NCBI GenBank assembly: GCA_037893225.1
Contig: JAZGUH010000407.1
Location: forward strand, 744,001 to 808,000
DNA: 64,000 nt
From: Hippasteria phrygiana
Taxonomy: Eukaryota; Echinodermata; Asteroidea; Valvatida; Goniasteridae
Direction: 5' to 3'
Made by a program: the position numbers and the translations under genes. Under the pieces are notes generated by a model. That model did no database searches, had not been told where the DNA came from, and saw only the letters and a list, made by a program, of their open reading frames with translations. Shown one piece after another: positions 10,601-22,900 of this stretch; within the stretch, counting starts at the first letter, position 1; every line of letters begins with the position of its first letter.

Positions 10601-13600
10601 TTTTCTTTCCGGCCAACATCTGTGTACATGTTACCGTCTATTTATTGCTCCATGCATGTCAAATTCCCTGGGGTATGGACTTGCTTTACTCATTCATAAT
10701 TGCATGAAATATCAACCAAATTCAGTAATTTTGACATGTATGGATAGCTTAGATCTGGCGCTACATGTTGCAATTATCGGCGGCTTCTTAGATTTAACAC
10801 TTGTGGAGAAAATTCAAACCTCGCAATGTTTATTTTCTTCCCGGCCACCATCTGTGTGCAGATTACCTTTTATTTATTGCTCCATGCCTGTCAAATTCCC
10901 TGGGGTATGGACTTGCTTTACTCATTCATAATTGCATGAAATATAAACCAAATACAGTAATTTTGACATGTATGGATAGCTTAGATCTGGCGCTACATGT
11001 TGCAATCATCGGCGGCTTCTTAGAGTTAAAACTTGTGGAGAAAATTCAAACCTCGCAATGTTTATTTTCTTTCCGGCCACCATCTGTGTACATGTTACCG
11101 TCTATTTATTGCTCCATGCATGTCAAATTCCCTGGGGTATGGACTTGCTTTACTCATTCATAATTGCATGCAATATCAACCAAATTCAGTAGTTTTGACA
11201 TGTATGGATAGCTTAGATCTGGCGCTACATGTTGCAATTATCGGCGGCTTCTTAGAGTTAACACTTGTGGAGAAAATTCAAACCTCGCAATGTTTATTTT
11301 CTTCCCGGCCAACATCTGTGTGCATATTACCTTCTATTTATTGCTCCATGCATGTCAAATTCCCTAGGGTATGACTTGCTTTACTCATTCATAATTGCAT
11401 GAAATATCAACCAAATTCAGTAATTTTGACATGTATGGATAGCTTAGATCTGGCGCTACATGTTGCAATTATCGGCGGCTTCTTAGAGTTAACACTTGTG
11501 GAGAAAATTCAAACCTCGCAATGTTTATTTTCTTTCCGGCCACCATCTGTGTACATGTTACCCTCTATTTATTGCTCCATGCATGTCAAATTCCCTGGGG
11601 TATGGACTTGCTTTACTCATTCATAATTGCATGAAATATCAACCAAATTCAGTAATTTTGACATGTATGGATAGCTTAGATCTGGCGGTACATGTTGCAA
11701 TTATCGGCGGCTTCTTAGAGTTAAAACTTGTGGAGAAAATTCAAACCTCGCAATGTTTATTTTCTTTCCGGCCAACATCTGTGTGCATATTACTTTCTAT
11801 TTATTGCTCCATGCCTGTCAAATTCCCTGGGGTATGGACTTGCTTTACTCATTCATAATTGCATGAAATATAAACCAAATTCAGTAGTTTTGACATGTAT
11901 GGATAGCTTAGATCTGGCGCTACATGTTGCAATTATCGGCGGCTTCTTAGAGTTAACACTTGTGGAGAAAATTCAAACCTCGCAATGTTTATTTTCTTTC
12001 CGGCCAACATCTGTGTGCAGATTACCTCTTATTTATTGCTCCATGCCTGTCAAATTCCCTGGGGTATGGACTTGCTTTACTCATTCATAATTGCATGAAA
12101 TATCAACCAAATTCAGTAATTTTGACATGTATGGATAGCTTAGATCTGGCGCTACATGTTGCAATTATCGGCGGCTTCTTAGAGTTAAAACTTGTGGAGA
12201 AAATTCAAACCTCGCAATGTTTATTTTCTTTCCGGCCAACATCTGTGTGCATATTACCTTCTATTTATTGCTCCATGCATGTCAAATTCCCTAGGGTATG
12301 ACTTGCTTTACTCATTCATAATTGCATGAAATATCAACCAAATTCAGTAATTTTGACATGTATGGATAGCTTAGATCTGGCGCTACATGTTGCAATTATC
12401 GGCGGCTTCTTAGAGTTAACACTTGTGGAGAAAATTCAAACCTCGCAATGTTTATTATCTTCCCGGCCACCATCTGTGTGCAGATTAGCTTTTATTTATT
12501 GCTCCATGCATGTCAAATTCCCTAGGGTATGACTTGCTTTACTCATTCATAATTGCATGAAATATAAACCAAATACAGTAATTTTGACATATATGGATAG
12601 CTTAGATCTGGCGCTACATGTTGCAATTATCGGCGGCTTCTTAGAGTTAACACTTGTGGAGAAAATTCAAACCTCGCAATGTTTATTTTCTTCCCGGCCA
12701 CCATCTGTGTGCAGATTACCTCTTATTTATTGCTCCATGCCTGTCAAATTCCCTGGGGTATGGACTTGCTTTACTCATTCATAATTGCATGAAATATCAA
12801 CAAAATTCAGTAATTTTGACATGTATGGATAGCTTAGATCTGGCGCTACATGTTGCAATTATCGGCGGCTTCTTAGAGTTAAAACTTGTGGAGAAAATTC
12901 AAACCTCGCAATGTTTATTTTCTTTCCGGCCACCATCTGTGTACATGTTACCGTCTATTTATTGCTCCATGCATGTCAAATTCCCTGGGGTATGGACTTG
13001 CTTTACTCATTCATAATTGCATGAAATATCAACCAAATTCAGTAATTTTGACATGTATGGATAGCTTAGATCTGGCGGTACATGTTGCAATCATCGGCGG
13101 CTTCTTAGAGTTAAAACTTGTGGAGAAAATTCAAACCTCGCAATGTTTATTTTCTTTCCGGCCAACATCTGTGTGCATATTACCTTCTATTTATTGCTCC
13201 ATGCCTGTCAAATTCCCTAGGGTATGACTTGCTTTACTCATTCATAATTGCATGAAATATAAACCAAATTCAGTAATTTTGACATGTATGGATAGCTTAG
13301 ATCTGGCGCTACATGTTGCAATCATCGGCGGCTTCTTAGAGTTAAAACTTGTGGAGAAAATTCAAACCTCGCAATGTTTATTTTCTTTCCGGCCACCATC
13401 TGTGTACATGTTACCCTCTATTTATTGCTCCATGCATGTCAAATTCCCTGGGGTATGGACTTGCTTTACTCATTCATAATTGCATGAAATATCAACCAAA
13501 TTCAGTAATTTTGACATGTATGGATAGCTTAGATCTGGCGGTACATGTTGCAATTATCGGCGGCTTCTTAGAGTTAAAACTTGTGGAGAAAATTCAAACC

Positions 13601-13715
13601 TCGCAATGTTTATTTTCTTTCCGGCCAACATCTGTGTGCATATTACTTTCTATTTATTGCTCCATGCCTGTCAAATTCCCTGGGGTATGGACTTGCTTTA
13701 CTCATTCATAATTGC
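7456..13715 (+). repeat. 27-monomer higher-order repeat, unit 1 (6,260 bp)
   Basis: The order is D A D B D B C E E C E E A D B D M D E G H F A D c D E: 27 monomers less four single-base deletions (M at 11168, H at 12095, F at 12326, c at 13021), giving 6,260 bp. Identifying marks are aatcaaattc at 7920, the private-looking cttgcggag in the C monomer at 9544, and gcatgcaat at 11168. The same order with the same marks recurs exactly 6,260 bp downstream. The boundaries are those that make units 1 and 2 match best; any rotation of the period would be equivalent. Confidence 0.93.
11163..11174. repeat. 12-bp perfect palindrome attgcatgcaat in M-type monomers
   Basis: In M monomers the junction reads ttgcatgcaatatc instead of ttgcatgaaatatc. 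One A-to-C change turns it into the perfect palindrome attgcatgcaat. The same site is present at 17423-17434, 22987-22998, 26463-26474 and 35732-35743, once in each long unit, so it marks the long HOR and is absent from the short-HOR regime on the right. No protein-binding role can be claimed from sequence. Confidence 0.85.
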
Positions 13716-16700
13716 ATGAAATATCAACCAAATTCAGTAATTTTGACATGTATGGATAGCTTAGATCTGGCGCTACATGTTGCAATCATCGGCGGCTTCT
13801 TAGAGTTAAAACTTGTGGAGAAAATTCAAACCTCGCAATGTTTATTTTCTTTCCGGCCACCATCTGTGTACATGTTACCGTCTATTTATTGCTCCATGCA
13901 TGTCAAATTCCCTGGGGTATGGACTTGCTTTACTCATTCATAATTGCATGAAATATCAACCAAATTCAGTAATTTTGACATGTATGGATAGCTTAGATCT
14001 GGCGCTACATGTTGCAATTATCGGCGGCTTCTTAGAGTTAACACTTGTGGAGAAAATTCAAACCTCGCAATGTTTATTTTCTTCCCGGCCACCATCTGTG
14101 TGCAGATTACCTCTTATTTATTGCTCCATGCCTGTCAAATTCCCTGGGGTATGGACTTGCTTTACTCATTCATAATTGCATGAAATATCAATCAAATTCA
14201 GTAATTTTGACATGTATGGATAGCTTAGATCTGGCGCTACATGTTGCAATTATCGGCGGCTTCTTAGAGTTAAAACTTGTGGAGAAAATTCAAACCTCGC
14301 AATGTTTATTTTCTTTCCGGCCAACATCTGTGTACATGTTACCGTCTATTTATTGCTCCATGCATGTCAAATTCCCTGGGGTATGGACTTGCTTTACTCA
14401 TTCATAATTGCATGAAATATCAACCAAATTCAGTAATTTTGACATGTATGGATAGCTTAGATCTGGCGCTACATGTTGCAATTATCGGCGGCTTCTTAGA
14501 TTTAACACTTGTGGAGAAAATTCAAACCTCGCAATGTTTATTTTCTTCCCGGCCACCATCTGTGTGCAGATTACCTTTTATTTATTGCTCCATGCCTGTC
14601 AAATTCCCTGGGGTATGGACTTGCTTTACTCATTCATAATTGCATGAAATATAAACCAAATACAGTAATTTTGACATGTATGGATAGCTTAGATCTGGCG
14701 CTACATGTTGCAATCATCGGCGGCTTCTTAGAGTTAAAACTTGTGGAGAAAATTCAAACCTCGCAATGTTTATTTTCTTTCCGGCCACCATCTGTGTACA
14801 TGTTACCGTCTATTTATTGCTCCATGCATGTCAAATTCCCTGGGGTATGGACTTGCTTTACTCATTCATAATTGCATGAAATATCAACCAAATTCAGTAA
14901 TTTTGACATATATGGATAGCTTAGATCTGGCGCTACATGTTGCAATTATCGGCGGCTTCTTAGAGTTAACACTTGTGGAGAAAATTCAAACCTCGCAATG
15001 TTTATTTTCTTCCCGGCCACCATCTGTGTGCAGATTACCTTTTATTTATTGCTCCATGCCTGTCAAATTCCCTGGGGTATGGACTTGCTTTACTCATTCA
15101 TAATTGCATGAAATATCAACCAAATTCAGTAATTCTGACATGTATGGATAGCTTAGATCTGGCGCTACATGTTGCAATTATCGGCGGCTTCTTAGAGTTA
15201 AAACTTGTGGAGAAAATTCAAACCTCGCAATGTTTATTTTCTTTCCGGCCAACATCTGTGTGCATATTACCTTCTATTTATTGGTCCATGCCTGTCAAAT
15301 TCCCTAGGGTATGGACTTGCTTTACTCATTCATAATTGCATGAAATATCAACCAAATTCAGTAATTTTGACATGTATGGATAGCTTAGATCTGGCGCTAC
15401 ATGTTGCAATCATCGGCGGCTTCTTAGAGTTAAAACTTGTGGAGAAAATTCAAACCTCGCAATGTTTGTTTTCTTTCCGGCCAACATCTGTGTGCATATT
15501 ACTTTCTATTTATTGCTCCATGCCTGTCAAATTCCCTGGGGTATGGACTTGCTTTACTCATTCATAATTGCATGAAATATCAACCAAATTCAGTAATTTT
15601 GACATGTATGGATAGCTTAGATCTGGCGCTACATGTTGCAATTATCGGCGGCTTCTTAGAGTTAAAACTTGTGGAGAAAATTCAAACCTCGCAATGTTTA
15701 TTTTCTTTCCGGCCAACATCTGTGTGCATATTACTTTCTATTTATTGCTCCATGCCTGTCAAATTCCCTGGGGTATGGACTTGCTTTACTCATTCATAAT
15801 TGCATGAAATATCAACCAAATTCAGTAATTCTGACATGTATGGATAGCTTAGATCTGGCGCTACATGTTGCAATTATCGGCGGCTTCTTAGAGTTAAAAC
15901 TTGCGGAGAAAATTCAAACCTCGCAATGTTTATTTTCTTTCCGGCCAACATCTGTGTGCATATTACCTTCTATTTATTGCTCCATGCCTGTCAAATTCCC
16001 TAGGGTATGGACTTGCTTTACTCATTCATAATTGCATGAAATATCAACCAAATTCAGTAATTTTGACATGTATGGATAGCTTAGATCTGGCGCTACATGT
16101 TGCAATCATCGGCGGCTTCTTAGAGTTAAAACTTGTGGAGAAAATTCAAACCTCGCAATGTTTATTTTCTTTCCGGCCAACATCTGTGTGCATATTACTT
16201 TCTATTTATTGCTCCATGCCTGTCAAATTCCCTGGGGTATGGACTTGCTTTACTCATTCATAATTGCATGAAATATCAACCAAATTCAGTAATTTTGACA
16301 TGTATGGATAGCTTAGATCTGGCGCTACATGTTGCAATTATCGGCGGCTTCTTAGAGTTAAAACTTGTGGAGAAAATTCAAACCTCGCAATGTTTATTTT
16401 CTTTCCGGCCAACATCTGTGTGCATATTACTTTCTATTTATTGCTCCATGCCTGTCAAATTCCCTGGGGTATGGACTTGCTTTACTCATTCATAATTGCA
16501 TGAAATATCAACCAAATTCAGTAATTTTGACATGTATGGATAGCTTAGATCTGGCGCTACATGTTGCAATTATCGGCGGCTTCTTAGAGTTAAAACTTGT
16601 GGAGAAAATTCAAACCTCGCAATGTTTATTTTCTTCCCGGCCACCATCTGTGTGCAGATTACCTCTTATTTATTGCTCCATGCCTGTCAAATTCCCTGGG

Positions 16701-19700
16701 GTATGGACTTGCTTTACTCATTCATAATTGCATGAAATATCAACCAAATTCAGTAATTTTGACATGTATGGATAGCTTAGATCTGGCGCTACATGTTGCA
16801 ATTATCGGCGGCTTCTTAGAGTTAAAACTTGTGGAGAAAATTCAAACCTCGCAATGTTTATTTTCTTTCCGGCCAACATCTGTGTACATGTTACCGTCTA
16901 TTTATTGCTCCATGCATGTCAAATTCCCTGGGGTATGGACTTGCTTTACTCATTCATAATTGCATGAAATATCAACCAAATTCAGTAATTTTGACATGTA
17001 TGGATAGCTTAGATCTGGCGCTACATGTTGCAATTATCGGCGGCTTCTTAGATTTAACACTTGTGGAGAAAATTCAAACCTCGCAATGTTTATTTTCTTC
17101 CCGGCCACCATCTGTGTGCAGATTACCTTTTATTTATTGCTCCATGCCTGTCAAATTCCCTGGGGTATGGACTTGCTTTACTCATTCATAATTGCATGAA
17201 ATATAAACCAAATACAGTAATTTTGACATGTATGGATAGCTTAGATCTGGCGCTACATGTTGCAATCATCGGCGGCTTCTTAGAGTTAAAACTTGTGGAG
17301 AAAATTCAAACCTCGCAATGTTTATTTTCTTTCCGGCCACCATCTGTGTACATGTTACCGTCTATTTATTGCTCCATGCATGTCAAATTCCCTGGGGTAT
17401 GGACTTGCTTTACTCATTCATAATTGCATGCAATATCAACCAAATTCAGTAGTTTTGACATGTATGGATAGCTTAGATCTGGCGCTACATGTTGCAATTA
17501 TCGGCGGCTTCTTAGAGTTAACACTTGTGGAGAAAATTCAAACCTCGCAATGTTTATTTTCTTCCCGGCCAACATCTGTGTGCATATTACCTTCTATTTA
17601 TTGCTCCATGCATGTCAAATTCCCTAGGGTATGACTTGCTTTACTCATTCATAATTGCATGAAATATCAACCAAATTCAGTAATTTTGACATGTATGGAT
17701 AGCTTAGATCTGGCGCTACATGTTGCAATTATCGGCGGCTTCTTAGAGTTAACACTTGTGGAGAAAATTCAAACCTCGCAATGTTTATTTTCTTTCCGGC
17801 CACCATCTGTGTACATGTTACCCTCTATTTATTGCTCCATGCATGTCAAATTCCCTGGGGTATGGACTTGCTTTACTCATTCATAATTGCATGAAATATC
17901 AACCAAATTCAGTAATTTTGACATGTATGGATAGCTTAGATCTGGCGGTACATGTTGCAATTATCGGCGGCTTCTTAGAGTTAAAACTTGTGGAGAAAAT
18001 TCAAACCTCGCAATGTTTATTTTCTTTCCGGCCAACATCTGTGTGCATATTACTTTCTATTTATTGCTCCATGCCTGTCAAATTCCCTGGGGTATGGACT
18101 TGCTTTACTCATTCATAATTGCATGAAATATAAACCAAATTCAGTAGTTTTGACATGTATGGATAGCTTAGATCTGGCGCTACATGTTGCAATTATCGGC
18201 GGCTTCTTAGAGTTAACACTTGTGGAGAAAATTCAAACCTCGCAATGTTTATTTTCTTTCCGGCCAACATCTGTGTGCAGATTACCTCTTATTTATTGCT
18301 CCATGCCTGTCAAATTCCCTGGGGTATGGACTTGCTTTACTCATTCATAATTGCATGAAATATCAACCAAATTCAGTAATTTTGACATGTATGGATAGCT
18401 TAGATCTGGCGCTACATGTTGCAATTATCGGCGGCTTCTTAGAGTTAAAACTTGTGGAGAAAATTCAAACCTCGCAATGTTTATTTTCTTTCCGGCCAAC
18501 ATCTGTGTGCATATTACCTTCTATTTATTGCTCCATGCATGTCAAATTCCCTAGGGTATGACTTGCTTTACTCATTCATAATTGCATGAAATATCAACCA
18601 AATTCAGTAATTTTGACATGTATGGATAGCTTAGATCTGGCGCTACATGTTGCAATTATCGGCGGCTTCTTAGAGTTAACACTTGTGGAGAAAATTCAAA
18701 CCTCGCAATGTTTATTATCTTCCCGGCCACCATCTGTGTGCAGATTAGCTTTTATTTATTGCTCCATGCATGTCAAATTCCCTAGGGTATGACTTGCTTT
18801 ACTCATTCATAATTGCATGAAATATAAACCAAATACAGTAATTTTGACATATATGGATAGCTTAGATCTGGCGCTACATGTTGCAATTATCGGCGGCTTC
18901 TTAGAGTTAACACTTGTGGAGAAAATTCAAACCTCGCAATGTTTATTTTCTTCCCGGCCACCATCTGTGTGCAGATTACCTCTTATTTATTGCTCCATGC
19001 CTGTCAAATTCCCTGGGGTATGGACTTGCTTTACTCATTCATAATTGCATGAAATATCAACAAAATTCAGTAATTTTGACATGTATGGATAGCTTAGATC
19101 TGGCGCTACATGTTGCAATTATCGGCGGCTTCTTAGAGTTAAAACTTGTGGAGAAAATTCAAACCTCGCAATGTTTATTTTCTTTCCGGCCACCATCTGT
19201 GTACATGTTACCGTCTATTTATTGCTCCATGCATGTCAAATTCCCTGGGGTATGGACTTGCTTTACTCATTCATAATTGCATGAAATATCAACCAAATTC
19301 AGTAATTTTGACATGTATGGATAGCTTAGATCTGGCGGTACATGTTGCAATCATCGGCGGCTTCTTAGAGTTAAAACTTGTGGAGAAAATTCAAACCTCG
19401 CAATGTTTATTTTCTTTCCGGCCAACATCTGTGTGCATATTACCTTCTATTTATTGCTCCATGCCTGTCAAATTCCCTAGGGTATGACTTGCTTTACTCA
19501 TTCATAATTGCATGAAATATAAACCAAATTCAGTAATTTTGACATGTATGGATAGCTTAGATCTGGCGCTACATGTTGCAATCATCGGCGGCTTCTTAGA
19601 GTTAAAACTTGTGGAGAAAATTCAAACCTCGCAATGTTTATTTTCTTTCCGGCCACCATCTGTGTACATGTTACCCTCTATTTATTGCTCCATGCATGTC

Positions 19701-19975
19701 AAATTCCCTGGGGTATGGACTTGCTTTACTCATTCATAATTGCATGAAATATCAACCAAATTCAGTAATTTTGACATGTATGGATAGCTTAGATCTGGCG
19801 GTACATGTTGCAATTATCGGCGGCTTCTTAGAGTTAAAACTTGTGGAGAAAATTCAAACCTCGCAATGTTTATTTTCTTTCCGGCCAACATCTGTGTGCA
19901 TATTACTTTCTATTTATTGCTCCATGCCTGTCAAATTCCCTGGGGTATGGACTTGCTTTACTCATTCATAATTGC
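13716..19975 (+). repeat. 27-monomer higher-order repeat, unit 2 (6,260 bp)
   Basis: This copies the type order of unit 1 monomer by monomer, including cttgcggag at 15804, gcatgcaat at 17428 and aatcaaattc at 14180. The only differences I found are two single bases, ttggtccatg (G at 15284, otherwise C) and tttgttttc (G at 15468, otherwise A). Such a low difference over 6.26 kb, against several percent between neighbouring monomers, means the whole 27-monomer block was duplicated recently as a unit. Confidence 0.93.
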
Positions 19976-22900
19976 ATGAAATATCAACCAAATTCAGTAA
20001 TTTTGACATGTATGGATAGCTTAGATCTGGCGGTACATGTTGCAATTATCGGCGGCTTCTTAGAGTTAAAACTTGTGGAGAAAATTCAAACCTCGCAATG
20101 TTTATTTTCTTTCCGGCCAACATCTGTGTGCATATTACTTTCTATTTATTGCTCCATGCCTGTCAAATTCCCTGGGGTATGGACTTGCTTTACTCATTCA
20201 TAATTGCATGAAATATCAACCAAATTCAGTAATTTTGACATGTATGGATAGCTTAGATCTGGCGCTACATGTTGCAATTATCGGCGGCTTCTTAGAGTTA
20301 ACACTTGTGGAGAAAATTCAAACCTCGCAATGTTTATTTTCTTCCCGGCCACCATCTGTGTGCAGATTACCTCTTATTTATTGCTCCATGCCTGTCAAAT
20401 TCCCTGGGGTATGGACTTGCTTTACTCATTCATAATTGCATGAAATATCAATCAAATTCAGTAATTTTGACATGTATGGATAGCTTAGATCTGGCGCTAC
20501 ATGTTGCAATTATCGGCGGCTTCTTAGAGTTAAAACTTGTGGAGAAAATTCAAACCTCGCAATGTTTATTTTCTTTCCGGCCACCATCTGTGTACATGTT
20601 ACCTTTTATTTATTGCTCCATGCCTGTCAAATTCCCTGGGGTATGGACTTGCTTTACTCATTCATAATTGCATGAAATATCAACCAAATTCAGTAATTCT
20701 GACATGTATGGATAGCTTAGATCTGGCGCTACATGTTGCAATTATCGGCGGCTTCTTAGAGTTAAAACTTGTGGAGAAAATTCAAACCTCGCAATGTTTA
20801 TTTTCTTTCCGGCCAACATCTGTGTGCATATTACCTTCTATTTATTGCTCCATGCCTGTCAAATTCCCTAGGGTATGGACTTGCTTTACTCATTCATAAT
20901 TGCATGAAATATCAACCAAATTCAGTAATTTTGACATGTATGGATAGCTTAGATCTGGCGCTACATGTTGCAATCATCGGCGGCTTCTTAGAGTTAAAAC
21001 TTGTGGAGAAAATTCAAACCTCGCAATGTTTATTTTCTTTCCGGCCAACATCTGTGTGCATATTACTTTCTATTTATTGCTCCATGCCTGTCAAATTCCC
21101 TGGGGTATGGACTTGCTTTACTCATTCATAATTGCATGAAATATCAACCAAATTCAGTAATTTTGACATGTATGGATAGCTTAGATCTGGCGCTACATGT
21201 TGCAATTATCGGCGGCTTCTTAGAGTTAAAACTTGTGGAGAAAATTCAAACCTCGCAATGTTTATTTTCTTTCCGGCCAACATCTGTGTGCATATTACTT
21301 TCTATTTATTGCTCCATGCCTGTCAAATTCCCTGGGGTATGGACTTGCTTTACTCATTCATAATTGCATGAAATATCAACCAAATTCAGTAATTCTGACA
21401 TGTATGGATAGCTTAGATCTGGCGCTACATGTTGCAATTATCGGCGGCTTCTTAGAGTTAAAACTTGCGGAGAAAATTCAAACCTCGCAATGTTTATTTT
21501 CTTTCCGGCCAACATCTGTGTGCATATTACCTTCTATTTATTGCTCCATGCCTGTCAAATTCCCTAGGGTATGGACTTGCTTTACTCATTCATAATTGCA
21601 TGAAATATCAACCAAATTCAGTAATTTTGACATGTATGGATAGCTTAGATCTGGCGCTACATGTTGCAATCATCGGCGGCTTCTTAGAGTTAAAACTTGT
21701 GGAGAAAATTCAAACCTCGCAATGTTTATTTTCTTTCCGGCCAACATCTGTGTGCATATTACTTTCTATTTATTGCTCCATGCCTGTCAAATTCCCTGGG
21801 GTATGGACTTGCTTTACTCATTCATAATTGCATGAAATATCAACCAAATTCAGTAATTTTGACATGTATGGATAGCTTAGATCTGGCGCTACATGTTGCA
21901 ATTATCGGCGGCTTCTTAGAGTTAAAACTTGTGGAGAAAATTCAAACCTCGCAATGTTTATTTTCTTTCCGGCCAACATCTGTGTGCATATTACTTTCTA
22001 TTTATTGCTCCATGCCTGTCAAATTCCCTGGGGTATGGACTTGCTTTACTCATTCATAATTGCATGAAATATCAACCAAATTCAGTAATTTTGACATGTA
22101 TGGATAGCTTAGATCTGGCGCTACATGTTGCAATTATCGGCGGCTTCTTAGAGTTAAAACTTGTGGAGAAAATTCAAACCTCGCAATGTTTATTTTCTTC
22201 CCGGCCACCATCTGTGTGCAGATTACCTCTTATTTATTGCTCCATGCCTGTCAAATTCCCTGGGGTATGGACTTGCTTTACTCATTCATAATTGCATGAA
22301 ATATCAACCAAATTCAGTAATTTTGACATGTATGGATAGCTTAGATCTGGCGCTACATGTTGCAATTATCGGCGGCTTCTTAGAGTTAAAACTTGTGGAG
22401 AAAATTCAAACCTCGCAATGTTTATTTTCTTTCCGGCCAACATCTGTGTACATGTTACCGTCTATTTATTGCTCCATGCATGTCAAATTCCCTGGGGTAT
22501 GGACTTGCTTTACTCATTCATAATTGCATGAAATATCAACCAAATTCAGTAATTTTGACATGTATGGATAGCTTAGATCTGGCGCTACATGTTGCAATTA
22601 TCGGCGGCTTCTTAGATTTAACACTTGTGGAGAAAATTCAAACCTCGCAATGTTTATTTTCTTCCCGGCCACCATCTGTGTGCAGATTACCTTTTATTTA
22701 TTGCTCCATGCCTGTCAAATTCCCTGGGGTATGGACTTGCTTTACTCATTCATAATTGCATGAAATATAAACCAAATACAGTAATTTTGACATGTATGGA
22801 TAGCTTAGATCTGGCGCTACATGTTGCAATCATCGGCGGCTTCTTAGAGTTAAAACTTGTGGAGAAAATTCAAACCTCGCAATGTTTATTTTCTTTCCGG

